In this document: positions 50,110-61,801 of the stretch, piece after piece
Numbering within the stretch: the first letter of the stretch is position 1
Layout: the number at the start of each line of letters is the position of its first letter
Source: Deinandra increscens subsp. villosa
Lineage: Eukaryota; Streptophyta; Magnoliopsida; Asterales; Asteraceae
Direction of reading: 5' to 3'
Length of the DNA: 64,000 bases
Assembly (NCBI GenBank): GCA_039602395.1
Contig: JBCNJP010000003.1
Span: 22,985,896 to 23,049,895 of the forward strand
Notes under the pieces: model-generated
Told to the model about the DNA's origin: nothing
Seen by the model: only the letters and a program-made list of their open reading frames with translations
Database searches by the model: none
Translations under genes and position numbers: made by a program

Positions 50110-50620
50110 ACAAGGTTGTAAAAAGCGGCCCAGGCGGTCGATTAATCGGCGCCTAGGCGCTATGCGGGCATCGTCCATAGTGCTTTTTGGCTAGGCAGGC
50201 TGTCCAGGCACCCTGGGTCAAAATTGGTCAAAATCGGTCAAAGTCGGCTAGGCGCTAGGCGGCTAGGCGGGTCCTAGGCGGGTTTTAGGCGGGTTAAGTT
50301 AAAAAAAATTAATTTCTTTTTTTTCTCACTTAGAAGTCTTTATTACTACTAGTTTTTGAAGTGTTTTTAGTATTTTTAAGTTCTATCCTTTTGTTAGGAC
50401 TTATGACTTAATACTAGTAAGTGCTAACTACTAACTACTTAAGTAGTAACTTTTGATATTTGACATTTAGACATATTACAATATATAGTCTCTAGAAAAT
50501 TTATAAATCTTTATAATTTACTAGGACCGATTAATCCTCGATTAATCCCCGCATAGGCCGATTAGTTCTAATTCCCTAGTCGGCCGCCTAGGTACCGCCT
50601 AGCGTCTTTTACAACATTGG
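50110..50620. mobile_element. MITE with CAAxGTTGTAAAA terminal inverted repeats
   Basis: Left end acaaggttgtaaaaagcgg, right end ...cgtcttttacaacattgg; the ends are inverse complements with few mismatches. The flanks actcacaca/agtcacaca form a 9-base duplication with one mismatch, and copy 1 shows the empty site. The interior repeats 'taggcgctaggcggctaggc' and 'gattaatc' words. Non-coding, 511 bp. Duplication length suggests a Mutator-type MITE, with hAT as alternative. Confidence 0.75.
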
Positions 50621-50786
50621 AGTCACACACATGGGGCGGCATCCCAAGACCCGACACAACCACCAATACAATTACCCAAAACGACCATTGTGGTTCTCGG
50701 GCGCAATTCGGATGCCAGACCTACAACACTCTACTTTGGGCTCATTGTATTATTTACAATACAAGACAAATGTTGAGGGTTATAAA

Positions 50787-52120
50787 TGTTGGGTTATGAC
50801 AGTGGCATTCGGGTCTCGGTAATAGCAAATTTTTTTTTTTAAGAAATAATTATTTACAATAAATAATTATTAAACGATTACCGAGTAAATCAAAACAAAT
50901 AATTAAATTAACATTTAATTTAATATGCAGCGGAAAACGTATTAATTTACAAACGCGAAAACCAGATAATTAGCATAAACCGAAATCAACAGGATTCGAC
51001 AATCACCAAACGCGCAAACACCAAAACGCGTTAAACGAGAAACGCAACATGTATATAAATTAAATAATTGAATCTAAACTTATAACGAGTTTAGATATAC
51101 CTGAGCGGTGATTCAAACAAACGTTTGAGACACCGAAAGTCAACGGGTGACGCTAGGGTTTCGCAGAACGTGATTCGTCTAACGAATCTAACTTTCCTCG
51201 CGGATGCGGATTTCCAACGCGGTGAATCAAGCACCGAGAAAAACTCGCACGTCGGATCGGGCGCGAACTAGGGTTTCGCGGACGACGGCGGAACACGCGT
51301 GATACGCGGTTCGCGACTGGGGTTTGTCGGCGGCGGAGCCGGCGACGGCGAGGAGGGCCGGCGGTTGTCGAGGCGGCGGCGAGGTGCGACGGTGACGGCG
51401 GCGGTGAGCGGCGGCGGGCTGCAGCTGGGCTGCAGGCGGCGGCGGCTCGGCTTCGTCGGGCTGCTGCTGCGGCGGCTTGGTCGCGGCGGGTGGCGGTGAC
51501 TCGGTGGCTGCGGCGGCGGCGATGGAGGAGGGCGAACGGCGGCGGCTTTGTGAGCGGCTGTCGGCGGCAGTGAAACGACAGGGCGGCGACGGCGACTTGG
51601 ATTAGGGTTCTCGCGATTGAGTCGTCGGAGAACAAAAGAGACGGCGGCGGTGGGGTTACCGACGGCGTCGGAATCGTGAGAGGGAGGAAGGGAAGGCCGA
51701 AAATCTCACCTTTTTGGATTAGGGTTTTCGCCTCCCTTAATCAGTTATATTTATAACTGATTTAATTTCCGTTTGGCCCCTCGATTTCACCTAATCCTTA
51801 ATCGAACTATTTAATTTCTGAAATTAACATTTAACCCTTTAAATGTTTGTCGCTTGCCGAGTATTAGTCAAACTAATAATCTGTCTATTCTCGTCCATGA
51901 CGTAAATAATATTTAACGTCTTTTGTCGCTTAATTAAACTTAATAGTAATTAATTATTTATCTATTAAACTATTTAATAAACAAATAATTGATTCCTCTG
52001 CGAATTTACCGGTTATAAAAGTAAGCGGTCTTAAATACCCGTTGCCTCCGGTGTAACTCTTACGGGTCTTGACCGGGTTGGGTACTTGATTTAGTCGGGT
52101 CTGGACACCTAAATCCAACA
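50787..52120 (-). repeat. 3' LTR of the gag-only copia, with CpG-rich core
   Basis: TGTTGGGTTATGACAGTGG ... CTAAATCCAACA (plus strand). A GC- and CpG-rich block at about 51270-51600 contrasts with the AT-rich rest. Plant telo-box-like 'aaccctaat' words (minus strand) lie near 51720, downstream of a TATA-like 'tataaatata' (about 51745), which places the promoter there on the minus strand. Confidence 0.9.
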
Positions 52121-52133
52121 GTCTCCCACTTGG

Positions 52134-54531
52134 ACTGATCGCGACTATTAATCAAGTTACAGTCAGAGGTGCTCTAGCTACACGTGGCTGTCCCAACCAG
52201 TCATGACACTTCAAGTCAAAACAACCAAGGCATATCATTAAACTTGTGATATAGTTTAGACTTATGGTATTTGTAATGTCATCAGATCCTTTCTGTATGT
52301 GACACCAATCGAACCAGAGACATGGATCTTTGCATTCTCTTTGTGTTCGATCATTATATTTCTCGTTTTACTGTTCGAAGTGGTCCAATCAAACACACAG
52401 TAAGTTTGGGTAAGGCCTTACACTTCACACTTGGAACGAACGAGAGGGCCCATGATGTCAAACTGTCGCATTGTTAATGCAAGAGTACAGAATCCCATAT
52501 TGACTACATACAGCTCCCACTAAACTTCAGATCCATTCCCAAAAGTAACCGTTATGGCTGGCAGTTACGCGACAGCGTTAAGCTACAATCAAAGAATGTT
52601 CTTTGGCAAACGGGAGGTCGCTCATGTATCTCAGGTCAAAGGATACCGTTGAGTATACCATCAATCAGATTTGTCTTATGCTAAGATCCATGAAGACATT
52701 CTGATACGAGTTACGTCCCGACGTCATTCTCCAATGAGGCCTTGTGAGTCTAGAGGTCAACACCTTGAGTCCAGAGTCAGAATAGTCTTGCTTCAGGCGT
52801 TGCTCCCGCAATGTCTGATCGACTACGGACTTTTAGAATATTAACGAAATATTCATGGATATTAAAACGTATAAAATTCGAACGCGTTACGCAGAATTCA
52901 GACTCTCGTCTAACAACTTAGAGGAGGCCGAATGATATGGTGCAAACGACAGTGTTCGACATCCAACACTAGAATCGAATATCGAAGTGATGCAGAATTC
53001 GTGTACTATGTAGTAGTTTAATTTCGCTGATCTAACCCGATCGCAGAAATTATGAATTCGCTATCAAGTGCTCGTATTTCGATTTAGAATTGCTAATATC
53101 TGTTGTTTATTGAGATTCAGCGTTTATCTTGAACAGTGAATCTTCTTAAGTGAATCGAACTTGTGATAATGAAGTGCCCTTGGTAAGCACACGTATGACT
53201 GTGTTATCACTTGAGCATGTTAACCGACTATTTATAGAGTCGAATTAACCCTTTGAATGTTTTATAGCATTCTTAGTTCAGATTCAATTAAGGTGGCTAT
53301 TAATGTTCAACGGATACAATTTGTACTCGGTCGATGAACATATATTCTCACTCATCAGTGTTTAGCAGTGATGATGTGATTTTCCATCTATGGTCATGGC
53401 GTAACACTTTACGGCAATATTCCATGCAATATTCAAGTATTGGATTCATGTCTACATCATATTTAGTATGATTTGAACTGTTTCAAGAGATTGATCGCGT
53501 TAATGGTTGCTCAGCCATATTACGATCAATACTTAATTTAATCTTGAAACTTACAATTATTTGAGGTGTCATTTAACGTTTCAATCCAGTAAATTTAAAT
53601 GATCTTTGGATCGGCACTTGATCGTTATTCCAGTAAGGATCTATGGCGATGCTCCCACTTGCTTGAGGCAGATTGACATTCCTATCTTCATCTTTCTTTC
53701 AAACCGCTTTGGATATTAATTTACACGAAAAAGACGTTGTAATCAATTATCGTTTTCAAGAACGAAATTGTCTGACTTCGTAGTATGTGGTACGGGAGTC
53801 AAAACTTAATATCCAGATGTTATGACTTGCTCATAAGTTCATAGACGAATGTCAAAGTCATTTCAGAGTTTGATAGCATGAAAATGCGTTCGTCTATGAT
53901 TGTTTGAAAATATCTCGTGATGATCGAGATGATGATATATATTCTATCAGAATCTTGGGTCCGACACTAGAGGATGTTTCCTTATTCAGGTAAGGTTAAA
54001 CATGCCAACTCTAATTTGAATGTCAATATGTTCCACTAAGCAACAATCCAGTGTTGGCGAAACATTACTTATCTGGCTCGTCTCGTTTAGATGCGAGAGT
54101 TGCTTTACACGGTCCAGTGACTTATCAGAGTCACCTTTCTTTAGATATTTAAAGATCTAGCTTTGGACATGTAATTGCTAAATTCCATTTTCGCAAGATT
54201 CCGGTCTTGGGATTGGAAGTTAGTTAAGCAAGTGTTGTGTGAAGGGGCGTCATGGTTACATGAAGTCAAGGGATTTGTTGTGGCAAGTCATTAGTCTTGT
54301 GTGTTACCAGTTTCATAATGAAATGTTGGATCGACGTATAAAACACTTAGTGCTTGTCGGTTTAAAACACACGTGAGTACAACTATTGTAGTCTAAGACT
54401 TCCAAGATGTGTCTAGGTATGAACATTTAATGGTAATGTGCACCATAATTGGTGTGACCATACTACAATATTGTAATCAACAGGTGATTACCCATGTAGT
54501 TGTTTAGCTGGTGATTCGAACTTATATGATC
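52134..54531 (-). other. Long non-coding interior of the gag-only copia
   Basis: About 2.4 kb without an open frame of 60 codons on either strand. Balanced base composition, no obvious tandem repeat. It may be degenerated pol or unrelated filler; I see no pol motif. Confidence 0.6.
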
Positions 54532-55904
54532 AAACGTGTCACACCCCCAAATAACCACTAACGGAGTTTATACCGTTAAGGGGTGCGAGCAAACCAGGAC
54601 CACAACCATTAGTTACAAATACTAAACGAATCAGAGTAAAGTCCAAACATTCATAATAAAAACAGTTTAACAGTACGCAGCGGAAAACATTATCTTTAGC
54701 ACTAACCACGTGCTTTACATAAACATTGTTTTAAATTCCTAAGTTTAGTTTAAATAAAAATAAACATCTTCTCGTGCCATGTCAACCTGCTCCGGATACT
54801 CTTCAGCGATCTGAAAAAGTTAAACCACGCAAGTGTCAACCTAACGGTTGGTGAGTTCACAGTGGGCTTGTCACGCAGTGGCCCGGTATCAACATATATT
54901 TATTCGTGAAAACGATGCTTCGTAATGACCAAAATCATAGTATCGTGGTTTAGTAAAAATATTGTCCGTAACCTACGTTATCGGGTATGTACTAGTTTTG
55001 TATAGTTAAAGTGCTCAACCGATATCGCGGGTAGCTAATCCGTTGTTCCATGCACTAAGGAAGTTTGTACCAAAGCTGACCATAAATTATTGTAGTGGCC
55101 GTGCCATCTGTACTGCGGACCTACGTCATCGCGGATTTGCATCCCCCGTGTCCTCTCAGGATCACGGTCAGATAGGCTGATATTGTACCTCTGTGCACTC
55201 CCCGTGCCACGGGGCGGAGTTTGTCAAACTCCAGTAGATCTACCCAACATCCCCTCGCTTTACAATTAATGGTACAATTTAGTTGAGGACTTTTAAGTTT
55301 TCAAGGCATCCTTAGAAATCATGTGATATCATGTGGTTTAGACTTTAACCTACACTAGCCATATTAAAAGGGTTTACTGGATTCTCATGAATCTCAAAAG
55401 TGTTTTTAGTTTCGTTTCAGAAATAGTTGTTTAAGTAATTCTCAAGTGCTTCCCATAAAGCACTTCAAGTTCATCAAGTGGGTGCCGAGCACTCCAAGTT
55501 TTCACGTTCATCAGGGAGGTGCCTAGCACTCTCGAGTTTGTCAGCATTGTTTTATTTTTAGTTATTCGGTGTGACCCAAACGGGTTCACGGTAATCGGGT
55601 TAGTGACACTCACCTTGGGTTGCACTGCTACACTCGTTATAATATCCAAGTTTGCTTAATGAAGACCTATGAACACGTTTAGGTCTTAAGTATTAGTTTT
55701 GTGTCTAATCTTTACTTAACGTCACTATGGCCCATAACATAGTACGTTGAAACTATGACTCGACATACGACACACGACACCGATGGCTGATCATAAACAA
55801 GGGTTCATATTCATCAGAAATCAAACATGTATCATCATAGCATAATCATGTAAGTCATGGCATAACATTCAAGTAAATTGCACAAGTTTAGATTCTGGTC
55901 ACAG

Positions 55905-56215
55905 TTTCGCTAGCAGTTTCGCTAGGCAGTTTCGCTGTGTACACGGGCAGCACTTTCGCTAGGCAGTACCCGATGACACAATTTCGCTAGGCTAGTTTCG
56001 CTCGAAACTGTTGGCACAGTTTCGCTAGCCTAGTTTCGCCCGAAACTGATTAGAACTTTCGTTCAGGGAATTTCGCTCGGCAGATTCGCTCGAGCTGGTC
56101 TGGTTGGTTTACTCGGCGACACTGCAGTTTCGCTGCATAGTGTCGCTGGTTGAAGATATGCATAATTTCGCTGGACAGTTTCGCCCAGAGAACATGACAG
56201 TTTCGCTAGTCGCTA
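55905..56215. repeat. Cluster 1 of (CAG)TTTCGCT(AGG) words
   Basis: About twelve exact TTCGCT copies plus several one-base variants, spaced 10-35 bases apart, mostly in the form cagtttcgctagg. On the LTR's own strand the word is AGCGAAACTG. A second cluster of about six is at 56715-56875. Confidence 0.85.
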
Positions 56216-56714
56216 AAAACCCGTAAATTTGACTAAAGATCTTTCTAACAGCTTCCCTACTTCATGAAATTCATTTTCAAGCATACATAAACATTTAGGA
56301 ACATCACAGGAGCATTTTCAACATCATAAACATGCATTTTCATCATCAAATCTTCAAGAACACATTTTGCACCACATAACCTATTTTGGCATAGATCTTC
56401 ACATTTACATGACAAGATACAGACTTTATATTTTATCTAGCATTCCTAAGCATTATAACAGCAGCAGATGTGATTGCATGTGAGTTTTAAGCATACTTTT
56501 TAGTTAGCATACAAGAAGAAACAAAGATGGTCATGTGACTCACGTTCGGGTTTTGAATCCGAATGGAAATGTTTACTAGCTGTGATGATGGTCGGTCTTG
56601 ATGGTTTTCCAGCTGGTCTTGAGCAGAAGTTCGAGATGGAGAGAAAAATGTGTGTGTTTAGTGTGGAATGGTGCAAAAATGAGGTGGTTAGGGCTTTATG
56701 AGATTTTATATCAG

Positions 56715-56875
56715 AGGTCAGTTTCGCTGGCCAGATTCGCTGGTTAGTTTCGTTACCGGGCGAATCTGTAATTTCGCTGGGTAGTTTCGCTGGCCTGGCG
56801 AAAACTGATTCCTGGCCCCTCAGCTTCGGCTACCAGGCGAATCTGTAGTTTCGCTCGGTAGTTTCGCTGGTTACC
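56715..56875. repeat. Cluster 2 of TTTCGCT words
   Basis: About six exact copies, mostly in the form gtttcgctgg, with the complement 'ggcgaaa' also present. Same solo LTR as cluster 1, separated by about 500 bases of unrelated sequence. Confidence 0.8.
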
Positions 56876-57154
56876 GAAATTAGCCAATCTTTTAACTAGA
56901 CTATTTAAACAATTTGCCACATAGTTCAACAAGTAGTCATGCTTCAGATAATAATCATGCATTTAATCATGTTGCACATAATTACAATAATCAAATAATC
57001 ATGTAACACAAAAGGTCGGGTTTGGTGATCAACCAAAGGTCGTGGACGTATTCGGCCTAGTTATGCATTAGTTACTTAAGTTAACACTTATGACGTAACT
57101 AACGGAGATTGTCTAACGGAAGTTAACCTTGAAATTCTCGGATGTCACAAAACG

Positions 57155-57680
57155 TCTACGTGAAGCAGAGGATTGATATGCTCATACGATTGTAGATCGA
57201 AACGGCGATCTTCAATCGGTTCGACTTGATTTAATATTATTGACGCTGGATGGTTTAAAGTCACTGGACTTTATGAACCATAATTGCGTCGTGCGTTGTC
57301 ACGTAACAATTACGATATACGCTAAAGGCATTATGTCTTTGATGGGATATGATAACCAAAGGTTATCATGTCGCATTTGAGCTAGCCTTAATCAAATCAA
57401 GTGCACCAGGTTGGAAGATATGTTGTTATGGGATTTTTTGAATTTAATCTATCAAAAGGTTGAATCAAATTCAAAGTAGATTAAAACCAATCATGTGTGT
57501 TTCGAAAATCAACCATTGTCAAAACATGTCATAATCAAAATCCAAAGAAAGCAATTTGTTCATCCTGGAAAACAGCCAGGGAAAACCAAACAAAACCAGT
57601 TGTTTTAAAATCACCAAGAATTGTTTTAAATCAAAACTCAGGACACGAACTTAATTTGGGTGCGACAATCGCAGGGTAGT
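57155..57680 (-). other. Non-coding interior between solo LTR and gag
   Basis: Only a 60-codon open frame (57497-57679) without a motif. Confidence 0.5.
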
Positions 57681-58679
57681 TCAGCGTCGTCTTGGCTTGC
57701 TTCCTTTCAGCTTCATGCACCTACAAAATGTAAAGTATGTCAAACATATATTTTGTAGGAATAAGTGAAGCATCATACAACATAATCTTATGTGTATACC
57801 TGAGGAATTACCCGGCTGGGCTTTTCCACTTTTCACCTTGGCAAGATACTCTGGGCAGTTTCTCTTCCAGTGCCCCATCTTGTGGCATTCAAAGCACTCG
57901 CGCTGTTTAGGCGGTGGTGCTTTGGTTGCCTTAGGCTTGCTTTTCTGGGAGCTTCCAGACGCTCTGGTTACAGCTGCCTTGCCCCTCTTCTTGTTCCCAC
58001 GTCTGCCCTTCTTTACCTCAGGCTTCTTGACGCCTCCTGATCGGATCGCGAGTACATCGGGTGCCTTACCGTTAACAAAATTAACTTCAGCGGTCTTAAG
58101 CATACCGTGAAGTTCAGTCACTGACTTTACCATGCTATGCATGTTAAAGTTGACCCGGAAAGGGGTAAAGGCACTAGACAGTGAGTGAAGAATCAGGTCT
58201 GTCGCCATTTCGGCGGGGATGACGTAATTCAGCTTTGCTAAGCGGTCGATGTAACCCTTCATCTTTAGGACATGAGGGCTGACGGGAGCGCCTTCGGCCA
58301 TGCGACAACTAATGAGTGTCACAACGGTGTCATAGCGCTCCTGTCGGGCCTGAGTTTCAAACATGCCCCTCAGATCACCGATCATCTGAAAAGCCGTCCT
58401 GTCAACCATGTTCTTCTGAATCTCAGAATCCATGGTGGCTAGCATAAGACACGCGACATTCTTTGCATTTGTGCGCAGTGTGTTATGGGCGTTTCGCGCC
58501 GCGGCCGTGTCAGCTTCAGGTTCCTCAGGAACCTCAGCATCTAACACGTTTTCCATGTTAGCCATTTTCAGGACGATTCTCAGATTCCTTTCCCAATCTA
58601 GGAAGTTGGCGCCATTAAGTTTCTCCTTCTCAAGGAGAGACTTGAGATGGAAAATCTCTTGGTTTGCGTGGTTAGCCAT
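57681..58679 (-). CDS. Ty1/copia Gag (gag-only element) with one zinc knuckle
   Basis: The ATG at 58679 (MANHANQEIFHL) follows TTGTTTCAG, which also looks like a splice acceptor. Motifs: LLEKEKLNGANFLDWERNLR near residue 15 (the usual copia Gag 'L-x-G-x-N-F-x-x-W' start), CRMAEGAPVSPHVLKM, TDLILHSL, then a basic stretch GRRGNKKRGK and the knuckle CFECHKMGHWKRNC at about 255-268. At 57799 a GTATAC donor and at 57721 a TTTTGTAG acceptor suggest a 79-base intron; spliced, the frame stops two codons later, unspliced it runs to 57681. No protease follows, so the element relies on partners for cDNA synthesis and integration. Confidence 0.88.
   Translation of the reverse strand: MANHANQEIFHLKSLLEKEKLNGANFLDWERNLRIVLKMANMENVLDAEVPEEPEADTAAARNAHNTLRTNAKNVACLMLATMDSEIQKNMVDRTAFQMIGDLRGMFETQARQERYDTVVTLISCRMAEGAPVSPHVLKMKGYIDRLAKLNYVIPAEMATDLILHSLSSAFTPFRVNFNMHSMVKSVTELHGMLKTAEVNFVNGKAPDVLAIRSGGVKKPEVKKGRRGNKKRGKAAVTRASGSSQKSKPKATKAPPPKQRECFECHKMGHWKRNCPEYLAKVKSGKAQPGNSSGIHIRLCCMMLHLFLQNICLTYFTFCRCMKLKGSKPRRR
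57721..57799 (-). other. Candidate intron near the gag 3' end
   Basis: Minus strand CCTCAG|GTATACACATAAG ... ACATTTTGTAG|GTGCATG. T-rich before the acceptor. Confidence 0.45.
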
Positions 58680-58689
58680 CTGAAACAAC

Positions 58690-60107
58690 AGGCAAATGTT
58701 TTAGTGTTTCGATGTTTGATTCGTATTCAAGGATGGCAAGCTAATCTTGAATAGGAATTGGGAATTCAATTAGTTAGACAATTTCTCCAGACAGCGTAAA
58801 GTGCTTTCAAAATTTCTAAGTAGCCGAACGGACAACGGTTGTCACTTGTGAGTCTACTATCACAACTCCCGTTATGGGGCTTTCGCGAACGGATCAACGA
58901 AATACGTGTAGCCCCATCTATGCCCATTTTGTCTACAAGCCAACCAGAGGTACGGTGTTGAAATACTCCAATACCAAAGGTGCGTGTAAAGAAAATAGTA
59001 GTTGTCCTAAGTGGTCAGTGTGTGCGTACGGTGTTGAAATACTCCAATACGCTCACCTCGGAAGATACCCTAAACACCACGTGCGGTGTTGAAATACTCC
59101 AACACGGATGCATCGGTTAATATGTTCCAAGTTAGACTTGACATAGGATGGCATAGACTACCGATTTTAGGCTTACCAGATAGGATTATTAGGTCATATT
59201 TTAATATTAAATGTGATGATAAATTTTGTGAATCCTATCTCACTCGGGACGATCATTTAAATAACCTAAATATTAATGATCTACGTGTCGCGAGACGATA
59301 ACCAATTTCTTTTATTGTTCGATTACATTATCGAAAAATCCGAATTTAATGTCGAATTGAATTGGTTAATAATTTTTATGAAGTCGTAATAAATTAGGAC
59401 TTTTATTTAATTGATTGAAAAATTAGTTTTATATTGATAAAACTAAGTTTGGATTTTTAGTTGGCGCGTTAATCAAATTAAGACAAGCAACCAAAAACAA
59501 GCAAACACACATGCACATATCCGGCCTAGCAGGGGCTTCGATATTGTCAGAGCCTATGACAATATCGAATAAGGGCAAGGGACATAAAAGTAAATCAACC
59601 ACGAGAATAGAAAAACTCCCTGATCGACTTAGTTGCTCCCACTGGCTTCAACAAGCTCCTGCGTGTCATGGGAAGCGTCGGTCTTGTTTTGACTTCTAGC
59701 CATTTTCGAAAATCCCATACAGGGATGATCTCAAATGGGTCTTTGTATCAAGCTCGTCTTGTTCGTCCAGGCGAAAATGAGCGATAACAATTAAAATAAA
59801 ACTATTCTATTTTAAATAATTACAACTTTGAACCCAGCAAAAGTGGGCCAATCCAAAACAAAACACATGGGCCTAATGGGCCAAACCATAACGAAGCCAT
59901 GACAAAATAATATAGGGTTGGGCCGAATATGCACGAAAGATAATTCAATCAATTATGTTGAATCGATTATGTTTAGTGGATCCAAATCGACTAAACACAA
60001 TTAAAAGGCGATTCATTTAATTTCGCGACTTTCGGGTTCAGAACCCCAGTTCGCGAAAGTATACCAGTTTAAAATTGACCGGCCTGGGTTTGCGTGTGGT
60101 GATCAAG
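58690..60107 (-). other. Leader region of the gag-only copia
   Basis: 1.4 kb between gag and PBS. The phrase 'ggtgttgaaatactccaata' occurs three times with small changes (58953, 59029, 59082), a short dispersed repeat. Only small ORFs (for example 58874-59092, 59511-59699) without motif. Confidence 0.65.
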
Positions 60108-60119
60108 GCTCTGATACCA
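60108..60119 (-). promoter_or_regulatory. Initiator-Met primer-binding site of the gag-only copia
   Basis: Plus strand GCTCTGATACCA, one base from the 5' LTR at 60121. Confidence 0.95.
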
Positions 60120-60120
60120 C

Positions 60121-61450
60121 TGTTGGGTTATGACAGTGGCATTCGGGTCTCGGTAATAGCAATTTTTTTTTAAGAAATAATTATTTACAATAAATAATTA
60201 TTAAACGATTATCGAGTAAATCAAAACAAATAATTAAATTAACATTTAATTTAATATGCAGCGGAAAACGTATTAATTTACAAACGCGAAAACCAGATAA
60301 TTAGCATAAACCGAAATCAACAGGATTCGACAATCACCAAACGCGCAAACACCAAAACGCGTTAAACGAGAAACGCAACATGTATATAAATTAAATAATT
60401 GAATCTAAACTTATAACGAGTTTAGATATACCTGAGCGGTGATTCAAACAAACGCTTGAGACACCGAAAGTCAACGGGTGACGCTAGGGTTTCGCAGAAC
60501 GTGATTCGTCTAACGAATCTAACTTTCCTCGCGGATGCGGATTTTCAACGCGGTGAATCAAGCACCGAGAAAAACTCGCACGTCAGATCGGGCGCGAACT
60601 AGGATTTCGCGGACGACGGCGGAACACGCGTGATACGCGGTTCGCGACTGGGGTTTGTCGGCGGCGGAGCCGGCGACGGCGAGGAGGGCCGGCGGTTGTC
60701 GAGGCGGCGGCGAGGTGCGACGGTGACGGCGGCGGTGAGCGACGGCGGGCTGCGGCTGGGCTGCAGGCGGCGGCGGCTCGGCTTCGTCGGGCTGCTGCTG
60801 CGGCGGCTTGGTCGCGGCGGGTGGCGGCGACTCGGTGGCTGCGGCGGCGGCGATGGAGGAGGGCGAACGGCGGCGGCTTCGTGAGCGGCTGTCGGCAGCA
60901 GTGAAACGACAGGGCGGCGACGGCGACTTGGATTAGGGTTCTCGCGATTGAGTCGTCGGAGAACAAAAGAGACGGCGGCGGTGGGGTTACCGACGGCGTC
61001 GGAATCGTGAGAGTGAGGAAGGGAAGGCCGAAAATCTCACTTTTTGGATTAGGGTTTTCGCCTCCCTTAATCAGTTATATTTATAACTGATTTAATTTCC
61101 GTTTGGCCCCTCGATTTCACCTAATCCTTAATCGAACCATTTAATTTCTGAAATTAACATTTAACCCTTTAAATGTTTGTCGCTTGCCGAGTATTAGTCA
61201 AACTAATAATCTGTCTATTCTCGTCCATGACGTAAATAATATTTAACGTCTTTTGTCGCTTAATTAAACTTAATAGTAATTAATTATTTATCTATTAAAC
61301 TATTTAATAAACAAATAATTGATTCCTCTGCGAATTTGCCGGTTATAAAAGTAAGCGGTCTTAAATACCCGTTGCCTCCGGTGTAACTCTTACGGGTCTT
61401 GACTGGGTCGGGTACTTGATTTAGTCGGGTCTGGACACCTAAATCCAACA
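60121..61450 (-). repeat. 5' LTR of the gag-only copia
   Basis: Matches 50787-52120; about 17 substitutions and a few small indels, mostly C/T or G/A changes. The same CpG-rich block is at about 60600-60930. Confidence 0.92.
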
Positions 61451-61554
61451 ATAAATACCACTAAATTACTAGGTAAAATCTCATTCAAGGCACTCCCTCT
61501 TGTCTGATTACACTTAATCTTTCGAAACTCATACTTGTTCTCACGCCCGAGCTT

Positions 61555-61801
61555 CAGAAGAAGGTGGGCACCGCAGAAAATGAAGAAACCTACACCACTG
61601 AGTTGTACAACATCAAAGGCATCTACAAATCAGATACACACATTAATTTCTGTAATTTCCCATTGGGCATAAAAGGCAAAAGCTAAGCTAGGGTATGATA
61701 ACCCATTCCTACAAAAGCACCTCACCAAAGCCAACAAATTCACAGCCAACCCTGACCAGTCACCAACCTCAACCAACACTACAACAAACCCATCAGAAGA
61801 A
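61555..61801. other. Start of an unidentified coding-like segment
   Basis: One frame from about 61556 reads KKVGTAENEETYTTELYNI and continues to a stop near 61685. The composition changes abruptly at 61555 from gypsy LTR to A/C-rich sequence. No family recognised. Confidence 0.35.

Larger units (their letters stand above)
54537..57149 (-). mobile_element. Solo LTR of a gypsy-like element, minus strand
   Basis: Plus strand starts TGTCACACCCCCAAATAACC and ends CTCGGATGTCACA; on its own strand TGTGACATCCGAG ... GGGGGTGTGACA, typical of large plant gypsy LTRs. Flanked by AAACG (54532-54536, 57150-57154). 2613 bp, no PBS or coding sequence. Two clusters of a TTTCGCT word lie inside. Orientation is inferred from the terminal words. 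Confidence 0.8.
50787..61450 (-). mobile_element. Gag-only Ty1/copia element, minus strand, with nested solo LTR
   Basis: LTRs 60121-61450 (5') and 50787-52120 (3'), 1330 and 1334 bp, about 98.7% alike by eye. ATAAA duplicated at 50782-50786 and 61451-61455. PBS TGGTATCAGAGC (plus 60108-60119). Polypurine tract CCAAGTGGGAGAC on the element strand (52121-52133). The only coding sequence is a Gag (57681-58679) of another copia type than the giant ones here. The remaining interior, about 4.4 kb after discounting the nested solo LTR (54537-57149), has no ORF longer than about 70 codons. Non-autonomous. Confidence 0.9.
47696..61554 (+). repeat. LTR of gypsy copy 2, split into four pieces by three insertions
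   Basis: Pieces 47696-48140, 49984-50109, 50630-50786 and 61456-61554 align in order with the unbroken LTR 37619-38585. At each break a short target duplication is visible: CCAAC for the solo LTR, a 9-base repeat for the MITE, ATAAA for the gag-only copia. The last piece stops at 'cccgagctt', and the final part of the LTR is missing. Confidence 0.85.

Noticed and set aside
51153..51635. 160-codon Arg/Ala-rich protein gene
   Set aside because: GC-rich low-complexity frame inside an LTR, shorter in the second LTR copy; no domain. Kept only as an observation on the CpG-rich block.
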